From Prostheceraeus crozeri (lineage: Eukaryota; Platyhelminthes; Polycladida; Euryleptidae), in the NCBI GenBank assembly GCA_907163375.1, contig CAJQUW010004580.1, positions 682,001-746,000 of the forward strand: a stretch of 64,000 nucleotides of DNA, written 5' to 3'. Each line of letters starts with the position of its first letter. Positions within the stretch are counted from its first letter, which is position 1. The position numbers and the translations under genes are program-made. Shown one piece after another: positions 10,859 to 22,992 of the stretch. Under the pieces are notes generated by a model that worked only from the letters and a program-made list of their open reading frames with translations, was not told the DNA's origin and did no database searches.

Positions 10859-12433
10859 GAGAAAATTTGCCAGAGCCTCGAAAAGAGCGAGGAATTTGCC
10901 GAGGTTGGACTTTCAAATTCCTGCTATCTATTGGCATTTGCGCCTAAGTGACTATGTATGATAATTATTAAGATGTGGGACAAATTAGGCATTTCGCCAG
11001 CTAGCAGAGGTCCAGTAGCGGGGTCGTGAAACCACCTGCATCTGAAGACATACTATCCAAGTAATTCTCATACGATGATGAAAGTCATCCCAGTAGCCAT
11101 TTATAATAGAATATAATGCTTACTAATTTAAATTATTAGTTAAAGTAGTCCTAAGGAGGACTGATGGCGTTCTCCAATCCGCAAGTGTACAAAGGCAATG
11201 CTACTGTAACCATTGGATTAATCAGTTCTTAAAAGAACTCAATGTAGCTTTCTCGTGGCAACGAATTAAAATTGATCAGCTTTGGCCCAATATCTGGTAA
11301 AAATGGAAATCTTAAGACTTGTAATACTACTCATTCTTGCTGTTAATATACTAATACCATAGATTCCAAACACTGCCGTATACACGTTCAAAACAGACTT
11401 CTAATATACTGTACCGACGACAGATGCTGATAGTGGAAATAGAATAAGACAATGGTCACCATAGGTTAAGGAAATTAAAAATGGATATTATAAAACAACA
11501 AGAAACCGATGAATAAAAATTGGAAAAGTGGAGGTAAAATATGGAAATACAACTATGCTACTACACTGATTACAAGTGAACTATATCTGACACTACACTA
11601 AGTGGATAAGTGGAAAGTGGATAATGGAGGTAAACAATAGAACTACAATGACACTGTACTACACCGAAAGCAATGAAACTATACACACTATACCTAAGAC
11701 TACACATGGAAAATACTATTTCTTCACTTGAATTTGTTATCGCCAGTTTCTTCATCCGTCTATAGTACTTCATGTAATTCCACATTTCTTCATTTGATCT
11801 ACAATTCATTTGAATTACAATACATCGACCACTACTTCAGCTACCGATTAAGGGATATAAAACATAATACTGCAGTCCGTCAGTCATCAGCAGGTACTCG
11901 TCTAGTTGTGTTTCGACCCCTAACCTGAACACTCAAACCCAGACGAGCGGGGTCCCACACATAGTGGCTGACAAAATACTGAATAGGTAATGATATGTCT
12001 TGAAAGATATGTGACAAAGATAAATCAGACATCATTCAATTGTTGCGTTTCCCACATGTAAACAGATCCTGTCATTAAATTCATCCCATCAATAAATACA
12101 GTATGCTTTTTGCGATCCTCACATGTAAACAAATCCTGTACATCAATCTTTGCCTTTTCGATTCCCACAAGTAAACAGATCCTGTTCATCCTCGAATCTC
12201 ATAAAGATGTAATCGCTGTGTGATAAATATGTAATCCGCCTTTACACAAACTTCGCCTCATACATCAAGACTTAAGAATGGGAGCTCTCTCATCTCCCGT
12301 AAGCCACGCTAAGCGCTCTGTATTCACTCTTCACCGCCCACCCCATATGATGGCTACAAGTCATTGTTAGTCGTTTATTCACCTATGCAGCAAGGCATTA
12401 AGGAAAATGTGAGTCGTTTGTTGGTCGCGTGCC
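10859..12433. other. Third copy of the retroelement spacer
   Basis: This repeats 2128-3703 and is one base shorter, in a C-run near 12340. Nothing further is seen. Confidence 0.75.
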
Positions 12434-13473
12434 TCATTGAAATTCGCAGAGTGAAGTGAATTGTCGAGCCGAGAAAAGACCATATTTGTGAAGCGATTCA
12501 TTATGCCTTGTGAGAGCCTTTTCTGTGTAACTCATCAAGTCATGCTGAGAATAACCTCTAGATTTCATGATATTTAGTGTCTTGTTAGTTTTGTGTACAG
12601 CATCTTGTAACTTCGAGCATATTCTACAATATCTGACTACCTGCGACGCGAATACATGAAGGGCCATCTGTAATGGGATCATGCTCTCTGGAAAAGTCAG
12701 TTGCACCACAGAGAAAGAGAAGTCATCTACCTTGTGATATACTGAAGTTCTCAAGCTGTTCTGTGAGATTTGTATTTTCACATCAAGGTAAACTACCTCT
12801 TTATTGTTATCACCATTTCTCTCCGCCAACAAGTCAGGTGGATAAATTCTTTGAATCAACGAATTAAAGTGTTTATAATTGACAACACATATATCGTCTA
12901 TGTATCTTGATGTAGGTGATAACAAGCGTGCTAAATGATATTTCTTAGTCTTTATCAAATTTTGCATAAAAATATATTCGCAGTGTAAGAGGAATAGGTC
13001 AGCTAGGAGTGGACTAGAATTTCCTCCCATTGGAATGCCTTTAATCTGCCTGAAAACTAAATTACCGAATGTGACGTAGGTCTGTGATAATAGGAAATGT
13101 ATGGCTTCTTTTAACTTCTGTTTATCAAAACAGTGATAACCACTATATTTTTTCATTGAGCAAAAGGACTTATCATATCCAATGCAAATAAATTTTCTAT
13201 TTGAGGAATTCCAAATCCATAATAGCGAATATGTGATCTTCAATCAATTTTTGATCAAGATTCGTATATAAGGTTGAAAAATCGAAAACTTGCAATGAAT
13301 GAACTTGTGTCGAATTTAATCTGTGTAGAAATTCTTGTGTGGACTTTATACTCCAGAAGCAATCGCAATATCTCTGAAAATTGTCACTCTGCTATGAATC
13401 TAAATTGCATGGAGTTTTGTGAAATTTAATTACATTCTGCGCTAAAATTTGCTCTGGACCATAGGTATCATTA
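12434..13473 (-). pseudogene. 5'-truncated, internally deleted Naiad copy at the upstream edge of the array
   Basis: The 3' part of the coding region, from near the catalytic aspartate to the stop, is still readable as 269 codons containing GIPMGG and YIDD. Beyond about 13205 the match to the full copy continues only through several small deletions and stops at about 13473, inside the RT region. The endonuclease is absent. Truncation at the sense 5' end is what incomplete target-primed reverse transcription leaves, and this piece sits where a Penelope pseudo-LTR would. Confidence 0.85.
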
Positions 13474-13680
13474 CACAGAACATATCAAATAAAGTGTATA
13501 CCTATGTTATATACTTTCTAATACATTAAAGATATGTTCTAAGATTATAGATTTAGACGTACCTGTTTAGACACAAGCGAACGACATAATGTAGGCCTAC
13601 TCTGATTCCAATGATCATTGATATAGCATAGGAAAACACAGTTGTAGAAATAATATCCATATATTCAGACAATAGAACTA

Positions 13681-16455
13681 TTACTTTGAAGAATTGAGCT
13701 TCTTGATCTTTCTCTCTGCTGATTTAGAAGCAGAAGAGTTCTTTAGGTCTCTCAAAAAAATTTTACACATGGTGTTGAATAGACAAGATATGACATTTTC
13801 ATGCAATGCTTTGCTACAATCAGGGCACGCATTCAACAGGTATGAATTTACGCTGTCATGTATCAGCTTACATACCAAACGGACAAACAGAAATTTTTGA
13901 CATCCTCGACTGAGGAATTCGTTTTTCAAAAAGTCACTTTCAATGATTTGGTAAAATACAGTGTATGCAGCTCCACATATCGAATATACGCGGTCAGTAG
14001 GAGAGCAAAGACCTCCTCTATTCAGTTCCTTGAAAAAGGCAAACAATTCAGAGTGAACTACGCTCCTTTCTAAGTCAAACATCTTGTCGCAATCAGCTAC
14101 AAATAACGATGACTTACAGGTCTCACAGCTTAGTTTTAATGACCGAGAAACACTTCTTGAAACATAACCCGAAACATAATACAGGATATCTAAATCCGAT
14201 TCGCTCAACTCATCAATCTTGGTAATATCAATTTTGTCTTTGAAAAAAGTAACATCTTCGCTAACATCTTTCTCTTGTGATTCGACAGCTCGGATAGAAT
14301 CTATCATCTCGACTGGGGAGATTTTCGTGTGTTTAAGAAGCGAAACGACTCTAATTGTCTTTTCGTTTTCGAAGACCTGGCGTGCGGTGATATAATAGTT
14401 GGCACCTGAGAGTTGCCTGTACCATGAAAAGCGTGATTCTAGACAATCACTCTGGAAATTTGCTGTGAGGATCGATTTGAAGTTGAACTCGTTCAAAAGG
14501 CATTCGCAAATTAAGGGAATCGTTTCACACATTTGAATGCAGGCCATAAAAGTTTCCGAGGAGAGACCTTTTGTACCTGAACTCCGCCACTTTCTAAGAA
14601 ACGCTGAAAAGTCTCTTAAATATCGTAACTGCTCAGAAGAAGAAGATGTGATAGGATAACGTAGAGGATCGCGATTGTTCTTGCCTACAGTGGATGATCT
14701 GATATTCAAAATTCCCCACAGTTTAGTAACAATTTCTATGAATTTGGCTGTTTCTGTCCAATCAAAATTTTTCGTTTCGCTGTAATATCGCAGGGCGGTT
14801 GAAGTTGACTCGTCGAAAACAGACATTGCTAATCCAACTGAGGTTTTTTTTATATTAGTGGGAAACACCACTGTCTTATTCAGTTTCTTTGCCATCCTCA
14901 AAGGCTTTGATGATTCTTCCTCATACAATTCACGAATATGCTCAAATGATGGATGGAAAGGCGATGTCTCTTCAACCTCAAATGATGGGCAAGCAAAAAG
15001 CTTACGATTGTGAAAGTTGTTATACACATTTTTAAACGTGTGTGTGGGATCGATCAGAATGAATAGTTTCTTTTCATAATCGAGGGGGTTTTGAACATAA
15101 GGCTTCATTTCTCCGTGCGACAGTTGGACGAAAAATGAACGATTTACCACATGGTTATCAGCTACTGTCAACTACTGTAACTTCATTGAAGCAATTTTTT
15201 AGAATGTTGGTGTTGAAACGAGAAAGTGGATAGAGGGCTGCGACGTCTCTATATTTAGACGACATTGACCGTATCATGAATGTAAGAATCGTTGTTGCAG
15301 GTTTGTTTTCGTGGTCAGATAAGCCAACAATATTTCCTCCAACATATTCAAATTAATGTGAAATGTAAACCTCATCGAAAACGAGGCTAACCTTCCTTTC
15401 GTTTTCACCTAAATTTTGGCTACGCAAACGCAAGTAATTCGTACAGTCTGACCCCCTGGGAAACAGCTAATTTAGAAGAAACCCGTTGTAAAGTTAGAAC
15501 TGAAGGAATGCAAAGAGTCTTACTTGCCAATAGCATTTTATAGCATGCCGGACTCCCTGAATACCAGAACAATGATTGTACATACAATTTACTAGAATGA
15601 CGTCTGTTATTAGACTTTAAAAAGGCGCATTCCAGCTGTTCACAAAAGAACAAAACACGTCGCTTTAAATCAGTGTCGAGACTTTCTGCTACCTGAGCAG
15701 CTAATTCTGATGGTAGTGATGTCAAAATCAAAGACTTCGCTTCATCTATTGAGTTCAATGAATTCAAGTACGCTAGCAAATTTACAAAATCTCTAAATTG
15801 TCGGATTGTTTTACTGTCGGTCATACAGTTACTCTGGCCTACATCAAATTGAACACCAAAACAAGATACAGTGGAAGACATCAGAGTTGACTTTCACTGA
15901 AGCTCTTACTTTAGGAATTTCCGAAATATCAATGAGAATGTAATAATCCGCACTATTTGATTCAGAATCACGAACGGCGATGAAGCCCGATGGTTTGCAC
16001 TCGTAGACGATAAACTTGTCAAATAGTCTTTGAAGATTGTCAACACGATCTTCTTCCCACATCTCACAAATCAATTCTTGAGTCCTCCTGTTTTCTTTGT
16101 CTTGTCGCTTCACAGACGTTGCGCATATAGTTGGCCTCGAAGTTGGAGCGTCGAAGGAAAGATGTGACGGTAAATTGTAAAATTTTAATGGAACGGCATC
16201 TTTCTTCAATCTTCGATTCTTCAATAAACCCGTTTTCCTTGTTCGATCTACACTTTCAGTAATAAAGTCAGTGTCAACAAAATGAAGTGAGCACAGTCTT
16301 GATGAAGAAGGCTCGAAACCTTCCCGCGGTATGCGTCGTAACCAAGCTGATAGAGTCGAAGGGTTTTGAGGAAAGCAATGCAAAGTCACATTTCGAGTTT
16401 TTAGGTCAGATTTGTAGCCTTTCTTGCAGCCTGGGGCGCAGCACTTCCATCCCAT
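13681..16455 (-). pseudogene. P-type (THAP domain) DNA transposase, decayed
   Basis: The N-terminal frame (15844-16455) opens with a THAP zinc finger: C-x-C pair in KCCAPGC, AWLRRIP, then RLCSLHF. The next frame (15420-15881) carries the region ending SPACYKMLLASKTLCIPS, as in THAP9/P transposases. A third stretch, about 15175-15400, reads LVFDEVYISH, stop, FEYVGGNIVGLSDHEN and holds the first catalytic aspartate. The last frame (13681-15171) holds IDPTHTFKNVYNNF, FQSDCLESRFSWYRQLSGAN and a C-terminal cysteine-rich part beginning YYVSGYVSRS. At least two frame shifts and one stop break it; the first frame change could be an intron. I found no terminal repeats. It borders the retroelement array after 207 bp of plain sequence. 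Confidence 0.8.
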
Positions 16456-17096
16456 GATAGTCCTTATTAAGAATGTGCGCAGAATTTGACGATGGCAGCC
16501 AGAGGAACAGCGTACAATGTAGAATCACTGTCTCACATTACTCGTAGCATGCAGAATGAATACAATAGCGACAGTCAACCATTCGAATCGATACGCACGC
16601 TGGGGAAGAATGGCCTCTAATTGTTGGTTGTGCAGACAAAGCGCTACGCCGTGTCGTGTCCTGGCTGCCTGCAAGCCATATCGAGACGTCCGTGGCGCGA
16701 AGCGCACGAGAAAATTCATTTACCCTATAATCCGAAAAGCGAAGCGCCCGAGAAATTTGGTGCCCCCACCCCCCACGGAGGTGTATGAAGGTCAAAGGTC
16801 AGTGATGAAACAGTTATGTATATTACTGATTTTGAGATGCAAACTTTATATTTATTATATAAAGATATTTCAGTGAATGCGGTTGTGTCTCGTCCGTCTC
16901 TCTTGCGATAATTGTTAACTTTCTTCGACAACACGTATCTACGGCGGGCTATATGCCATATTTAACATCATCTGAAAGCTAGCAGTCTTGTGGTTACTCT
17001 GGTTGAGTTCATTATCTCAAAATATCAATACTTTTGGCACAATTCTCAAAAAATTCCATTTCAATAGTGATTTCATCTCACCCATAGCGCAAAACC
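16456..17096. other. Intergenic, no confident feature
   Basis: Open frames on both strands at 16525-16876 look like chance products of a GC-richer patch. A C-run near 16765-16785 is followed by AT-rich sequence. The right part probably includes the 5' untranslated region of the LINE at 17097, but its start cannot be seen. Confidence 0.5.
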
Positions 17097-17861
17097 ATGA
17101 TATCCAGGAAGAACAGTGACACTTCTGTTATGCCAAGTCTCAATTGTCATGCCTGTCAGCAGGCTATTGATGGTGATTCCATTGTCTGCAGCATTTGCAA
17201 GAACGTGTTCCATATCCGAAAGGACTGTGCGTCGATCACTGCCAGTGTTGGTCGTTCAATAATTAGCATGGATAACATATCGTATTCATGCAACGTGTGC
17301 AAATCAATCAATGTCTATGATATGCTTACTCGCTTCACTAAAATGGAACAAGAACTCAAAGATATACGAGAGCAAATACTTTCTTCTTTCAAGAGTGATA
17401 TGACCAAGCTTATTTGTGAAACAATTTCGGAACAATTTGAAAGACAAGAAAAGAAGAATAATGTTATAATATTTGGAGTTACCGAGAATGATCCAGACAT
17501 CGACGATAGTAGTATGGCAACTCATGTGCCTAAAGATGATGGGTTGGAAGATCTTTTGGATAAATTTTCTGTTTCAAAACTCGATACCATCTCCATTTCA
17601 CGACTTGGTAAGCGGAGTCAGAGACCGAGACCTATCAAGCTTCAGTTCGTTACTAATGATGCGAAGCAGAGATTCATGAGTAAAGCCTGGAAGCTGAAGC
17701 ATATTAATCAGATGAAAGGTACTCGGATATATCTGCGCCATGATATGACCAGAATGCAACAAATGATGGATAAGCTATTGGTCGAAGAATTGAAGAATAG
17801 AAAGAACAACGGGGAAAATGTCTACATTAAGAACGGCACAAATTTTGACGAAATCGAATAA
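17097..17861 (+). CDS. LINE ORF1 protein with PHD-like zinc finger and coiled coil
   Basis: The 254-aa frame is uninterrupted. Residues about 14-66 carry paired cysteines of PHD type (CHAC, CSIC, a histidine in FHIRKDC, CNVC). Residues about 78-125 are rich in E, K, Q and L (EQELKDIREQILSSFKSD) and fit a coiled coil. Then comes an RNA-binding-like region with VIIFGVTEN and ISRLGKRSQRPRPIKLQF. Proteins of this plan bind LINE RNA and chaperone nucleic acid. The stop lies just before ORF2, which is in another frame. Confidence 0.75.
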   Translation: MISRKNSDTSVMPSLNCHACQQAIDGDSIVCSICKNVFHIRKDCASITASVGRSIISMDNISYSCNVCKSINVYDMLTRFTKMEQELKDIREQILSSFKSDMTKLICETISEQFERQEKKNNVIIFGVTENDPDIDDSSMATHVPKDDGLEDLLDKFSVSKLDTISISRLGKRSQRPRPIKLQFVTNDAKQRFMSKAWKLKHINQMKGTRIYLRHDMTRMQQMMDKLLVEELKNRKNNGENVYIKNGTNFDEIE

Positions 17862-17892
17862 TTCTTGACTGCAAGACGACTCCCTTCCGAGC

Positions 17893-20482
17893 GTGTGTTA
17901 TTTTAACGCCAGATCTATATTTAATAAAATGGACGAAATTTCCATGCTTTCTGTGAAGTATAGTCCAGATTTCATACTGGTAACCGAAACTTGGTGTAAT
18001 AACTCAATATGTGATTCATCTATTTCTATACCAGGATATAATCTTTACCGAGCTGATCGAACTTCTGGCAAGGTGGGTGGTGGACTATGTTGTTGGTTAA
18101 AATCTTCGTTTTCCTGTTCTATACTATTTTGTGATTCCAATGAAGTTGAGGTGGAACTCATGGTACTGCGAGTTGACTTCAAGCACTTTCATTGTATTTT
18201 GGTGCTCATTTATTTTCCTCATGGTGGATCGTTGAATGCTCAGACTAAAGTGAAACTATGTGACTACGTTGTGTCTTCCATTGATAACTCACTTATTGAA
18301 CACCCTGGACATCATGTCTTCATCACTGGAGATTTTAATGGAGTGGATCCTTCTATCTTTGAGTCGAGTTTTGATGTTGGTAATGTAATCTTTGAGCCAA
18401 CAAGACTACTGAATACTTTGGATCTCGTATTATTACCAACTCAGTACGTCAGCATGTATTCAAAGCCTACTATGCTTCCCCCAATCGGTCATGGTGATCA
18501 CAATGTGATTTTGCTGAAGCCTTTGAAAAGTCTTCAACATCATTTAACTCATACAAGGGTCATCGACTTCCGAGAGTCGTTCCTTAGTCGCGCCATTTCT
18601 CAGTTATCCAGCATCGATTGGAATAATGTTCTTCAATCTGTCGATCTGAATCAGTCGTGTGATGTGTTCTCTACGAAATCCTTTATGCTGCTATTGAACT
18701 CCTTCCTACCAATATCATCACTAAAAAACATTCTAACAAACCATGGATCACCAATGTTATTAATGTTACCATCAACAAGCGGTACATAGCTTACCGCATG
18801 AAAAACTGGCCCTTATACCATCATTATCGTGAAAAAGTAAAAGTGATGATTTTTAATTCGAAAAGGACATGGTGTAACACTTACTTATCCTCACACTCTA
18901 TTTGGGATGTTCACAAGGTCGTGTTGAACTCTTCGAAAATTACTAATGACTGGTTGCCTCAATGTGATCGTCAAAAATCTATTCCTGATATCATCAATGA
19001 CATAAATTGCCGATTATCAGATGAATTTCTGAATGATCCTATTGATATTACCCCTTCTCTATCTACTCAGCCATTCACATTCAACGCATCGGAGGTTGAA
19101 GATCTCTTGTTGAAAGTCAAACCGAAATCATCACCAGGACCGGACATGATACCGTCTTCGACTTGGTCAAAGTTTGCCTCTGTATTATCGACGCCTTTGA
19201 CCATCATCTACAATAAGTGTTTGGAAAATGCAGACTTGCAGGAGAAGAGGAAAGAGTCGGACATTATTCCTCTACCAAAGACCAACCCTCCTAAATTGAA
19301 CAGCTTACGTCCAATTTCCTTGCTGTCAATCCCTGAAAGACTATTCGAGCGACTCCTTCTGAAACGATTAGGACATCACTTCACAGCTCATTTTGACAGT
19401 GCTCAGTTCGGGTTTCGAAGAAAAAGCTCGACTACCTGTGCTCTTGTGAATGCCGAAGAATTTGTCACCAAAGCTTTACAAGAAAAGAATGTTATCGGCT
19501 GTCATCTGCTGTCAATTGATTTAGCAAAAGGTTTCGACAGACTTTCACACAGAATTCTTATACATAAAATGATCAAGAATCGACTAGACAACTTTTTGAC
19601 TATATTCGTGTGTAACTATTTGAATAATCGAACTCAGCGTGTGCGTTGGAAGACTGATCGGAGCTCCAGTTTGCCTGTTGTCAGCGGAATCCCCCAGGAT
19701 CCTCAATTGGTCCGGTAATATTTGGATTTTTTACTTCGGATCTTGAGTTATCTGACCGGAATATTCTACTGACAAAGTATGCGGATGACATTTTGTTGAT
19801 TTCTAAAATTTATAAGAGTGATCAAGCTAGTAGCATTGCCAACGGATATGACGATGTAGTAAAGTGGTCTGAAGAAAACATGATGCTAATCAAAGAATCA
19901 AAGAGCCAGCAGCTTTTCATATCCAAATCACGTCATCACGACTTCTCAAAGTTTGCTATTCCGGTTATCCCTCAAGTGACAACAATTAAATTTCTTGGAG
20001 CTACTATAGACGAATCTTTGAATTGGAGTTCACATGTTGACTTGATCACCAAGAAGGCTTGCTCTCGCCTGTCAGCCTTGAGACGTCTCAAACCTTTCCT
20101 CTCGAAGCCTGATCTAGTGACAGTGTACAACAGCTCAATAAGGAGTATCCTTGAATATGCTGCGCCGATCCTCTTCAATATGAATGTTTCTTCCTCGCGT
20201 CGAATTGACATTGTGCAAAACAGGGCACATAGAATCATCTGTGGCTCATCATCCTGCGAGTGTCCACATTTCCTTCCGTTGGGTTACCGTCGCTTGCTGA
20301 TATCCGCAAAATTCTTCAAGTCATTGGTTAATGACCATGAACATCCTCTTCACCACATTGCTCCACTTATAAATACGTATTCCAAATCATTCCGTATGCC
20401 CGAGTGTTCATCCAAAATCAGACAAAATTCATTTGTGGTAACTATGATACGCACTTTCAACCGAGGTATATGTCAAGTTTAA
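17893..20482 (+). pseudogene. LINE ORF2 (APE endonuclease and reverse transcriptase), two frameshifts
   Basis: The endonuclease occupies 17893-18789: FNARSIFNKM, TETW, GGGLCCW, ITGDFNG, TLDLVLL and GHGDHNVI. The frame shifts at an A-run near 18725, then RT follows at 18798-19718: SPGPDMIPSS, RPISLLSIPERLFERL, AQFGFRRKSST, IDLAKGFDRLSHR and GIPQ. A second shift at a C-run near 19700 precedes YADDILLIS and the thumb region, ending at 20482. There is no ATG at the head of the frame: codons DDSLPSVCYFNARS follow a TGA, so translation may depend on ORF1 termination and reinitiation, or the start has been lost. Confidence 0.82.
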
Positions 20483-20593
20483 AGTTGATGTTATAATTTT
20501 TATTTGTTATTGTTTTATTGATTTCTGTTGCTACTTCCAAACTTTATTTTGGCCTCACGATTCCCAGTATTGAGGCGTATTGAAATATAGACG

Positions 20594-20618
20594 ATTATTA
20601 TTATTATTATTATTATTA
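20594..20618 (+). repeat. (ATT)n tail of the LINE
   Basis: About eight ATT units directly follow the LINE 3' UTR and mark its 3' end. Confidence 0.85.
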
Positions 20619-20639
20619 ACTTTGAAAATTCTTAGAAAT

Positions 20640-21010
20640 TCAAAAACTTGGTCATTTTATGATAAAAACTTAGAATTTTTCTTGTTGCATACAGTTGCAT
20701 ACAACAGGGATTTTTTCATCAAATCAGTACATACCGTACATCATTTAAAAGCTCTTTTCATTCTCTTTCCAACGATGTATTGTATGCAACATTTATGACA
20801 ACATCCAGAGCAGCTATAGACCTTTGAAAGATATATAGAATTTAGTTGAGAAACTTCGAAATCTGAAATCATTTATTTACTTCGTGCATACACTTGCATA
20901 CAACAGAATTTTTTCATCGAATGAGTACATGCCTTATATAATTCGAAAGCTCTTTTAATTCTCTAACCAATGATGTATTGTATATGTATTGTTTATGATA
21001 TCATCCTGAA
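20640..21010. repeat. Diverged tandem duplication, about 200-bp period
   Basis: Sequence around 20690-20815 recurs at about 20890-21010 with many differences. Shared words include TTGCATACAACAG, TTTTTTCATC, AAGCTCTTTT and GATGTATTGTAT. No coding sense is visible. It resembles an old two-unit satellite fragment or the inside of an unrecognised repeat. Confidence 0.65.
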
Positions 21011-22992
21011 GTGGTACAATTCGACTATTATTTGAATTGCACATCAATATTCACTTCAGATTTGTTCTAGTATGTTCAAAGCTTCGAACAAGTAATTTGA
21101 AATATTAGACTTAGAAACATTAAACACTGAAAATCCCCAGTTCCCATTCGAACCTTGACAGGAATTCTATTTGTGAAATTACAAAACAAGATTGTTCATT
21201 TATGTAGAGTCATATTTAAGATAAAAAGTTACATATTGTTGATATTGGGGAAAGGAACCATTTTTTTAAGTCAACACGAACACACACTCTTGTCTTCTTG
21301 GGGGCACCATGGCAGCGGCGTGGCGTGGCTGGATCTATAATGCTGAACTCCAGCGCAGTTGTGAGATTTTTTTTCACCGGGTTCCATTCGCACACACATT
21401 CGCTTCGTGTGGATCCTCCTGGGCGCATTCCGAACATCTCTTCCACAGCGTGTCTTCACCGTTATCATGGCCTCCACTGGTGTTTCGATCACACTCCTCA
21501 TCTTCGGATGACTCCGGAGGAGTTACGGGTCCTGTTCCGATTCGATCCTGTCAACTTGAGCTGGAGAAACGGGAGGTGTAGTGATACTATGCATGGTTAA
21601 CGTAATTATAAGAGATAACTTTCAATATGGTACTTGAGGATTAGAACCTTTGATGAGAATTGGTACACAGCTAGGACTTATATACTTTTCAAACAAAGGA
21701 ATTCCCAGCAGCCAATCAGAGAGGTTCCGATTTTCCCTAAAGGGGTATATAAGGATGTCATTGTTCCAATTAAGCAAGTTCTAATCCTCGTGACTTGAGT
21801 AGACATTAAGAATCTATTACGAATCTATTTCATGATGAGAACCCAGAAACAACTGTTCTGTTACCACAATGAAAGCCAAGCAATTATGGGTGGACCGTTG
21901 GATACGAAGGTTAGTTAATTTGTGTTGCGGATGCAAGGTGGAACTCTGGAAGACTCTAACAGTGACAGCACTCCAAAGGAGAAAAGAACTGCCGGCGAAG
22001 TGTCCTATACACGAGTGTGAACACGAGTTCACAAACAATACAGCATTCCTCGAATGGGCCGAGGACTTCTTGAAGTTAACGGAGTCCCCCGAGGGACGTG
22101 ACTTACCTTCTTTCATTTTTTATGGTTAACTACACTTACATTGTAAACCTCTTGTTTTTATTTCACAAATTCTGTAAATGGGATTCTGATTAGCAAATAA
22201 TAGAACATTCAAAACATAATTTCTGATCTGTAAACGCATTATGAAAATAAATAAAAATTGTCATCATATTCACAATGGTCACAATTGTCGCATTTGAGCA
22301 AGTAGTCTCAAAACAAACAACTATCTATTCAAGTTCAGAAATAAATGTTCGCATCTCTGTCCTAATTCACTCACTTTAATTCAATCTCGGAACAGGCCGT
22401 TACAACCCTAGTACACAATTGATTGTACCGAACCTCGAAAGATGAACTCAATTCAAATCCCAATCGGAACGCGGTTCATATTCACATGATCGGAACGCGG
22501 TTCGAAATCAAATGTTCCTATTTACATGTTTGGAACGCCATGTTCGCATCCTCGTTTAAATCCTCACTTTTGCGTTCACATTAACTACTCATACCTTATC
22601 AAGAATGAGCAAATTATACACCGACACATTCTAAAGGATATGTAAGTGTAATACCACCCGAGACCTAATTCAGTCGCGCAGTAATCGAGAACACGTGTTG
22701 TCTTCAGAACAAGTTGTTTAATAATGGCGGCTACTTTCAAATGCTTTCCACGTGACATCATTTAATATTACAATCTAACAGTACTACTATTATTGACTAC
22801 AAAAGTAACATCAATGAATCAAGAACAATCTGCTACAGAAGGCTACAGATGCATTAAAAGGCGACATCATTGATTTAACAAAATCAGGCTTGTAATATTT
22901 GCACCGTATATAAGAAATTATTCGAGTAATTATAAATGATCGAAGTGCGGCTGGCAGCTTAAATTTATTTTGAAAAGAAAACATACAATTTT
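21011..22992. other. Intergenic stretch with weak promoter-like signal
   Basis: No known protein is recognised. A TATA-like GTATATAAGG at 21746-21755 is followed about 115 bp later by an 86-codon frame (21869-22129, plus strand, four cysteines in its middle part) and AATAAATAAA near 22247, which together could be a small unrecognised exon. GATCGGAACGCGGTTC-like words recur at about 22463-22505. The 21298-21600 GC-rich patch has frames on both strands and no family resemblance. Confidence 0.3.

Larger units (their letters stand above)
1..13473 (-). repeat. Head-to-tail array of a Naiad-type Penelope-like element
   Basis: The same sequence recurs with a period of 4,366, 4,366 and 4,364 bp: the segment at position 1 reappears at 4367, 8733 and 13097. 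By eye the first copies look identical and later ones differ by single bases. All copies point left. In sense order the array is a 5'-truncated, internally deleted copy (12434-13473), a full-length copy with a broken frame, a full-length copy with an open frame, then a copy leaving the window at position 1. A truncated copy upstream of complete ones matches the pseudo-LTR arrangement known for Penelope-like elements. Near-identity means a recent array; collapse or false expansion in assembly is the alternative. Confidence 0.93.
17097..20618 (+). mobile_element. CR1/L2-like LINE, nearly full length, inactive
   Basis: The order is ORF1 with a PHD-like zinc finger, ORF2 with APE endonuclease and reverse transcriptase, a short 3' UTR and an (ATT)n tail at 20594-20618. 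PHD-type ORF1 and microsatellite-like tails rather than poly(A) are known for the CR1/L2 group. Two frame breaks in ORF2 mean it cannot act by itself. No target duplication was found, and the 5' end is uncertain by a few hundred bases. Confidence 0.85.

Noticed and set aside
16525-16934. Overlapping frames of 64-106 codons on both strands
   Set aside because: Open on several frames at once in a GC-rich patch; no motif and no splice signal.
21216-21600. Five overlapping frames around a CCATGG at 21307
   Set aside because: Competing frames on both strands, none with recognisable domains; coding status cannot be supported.
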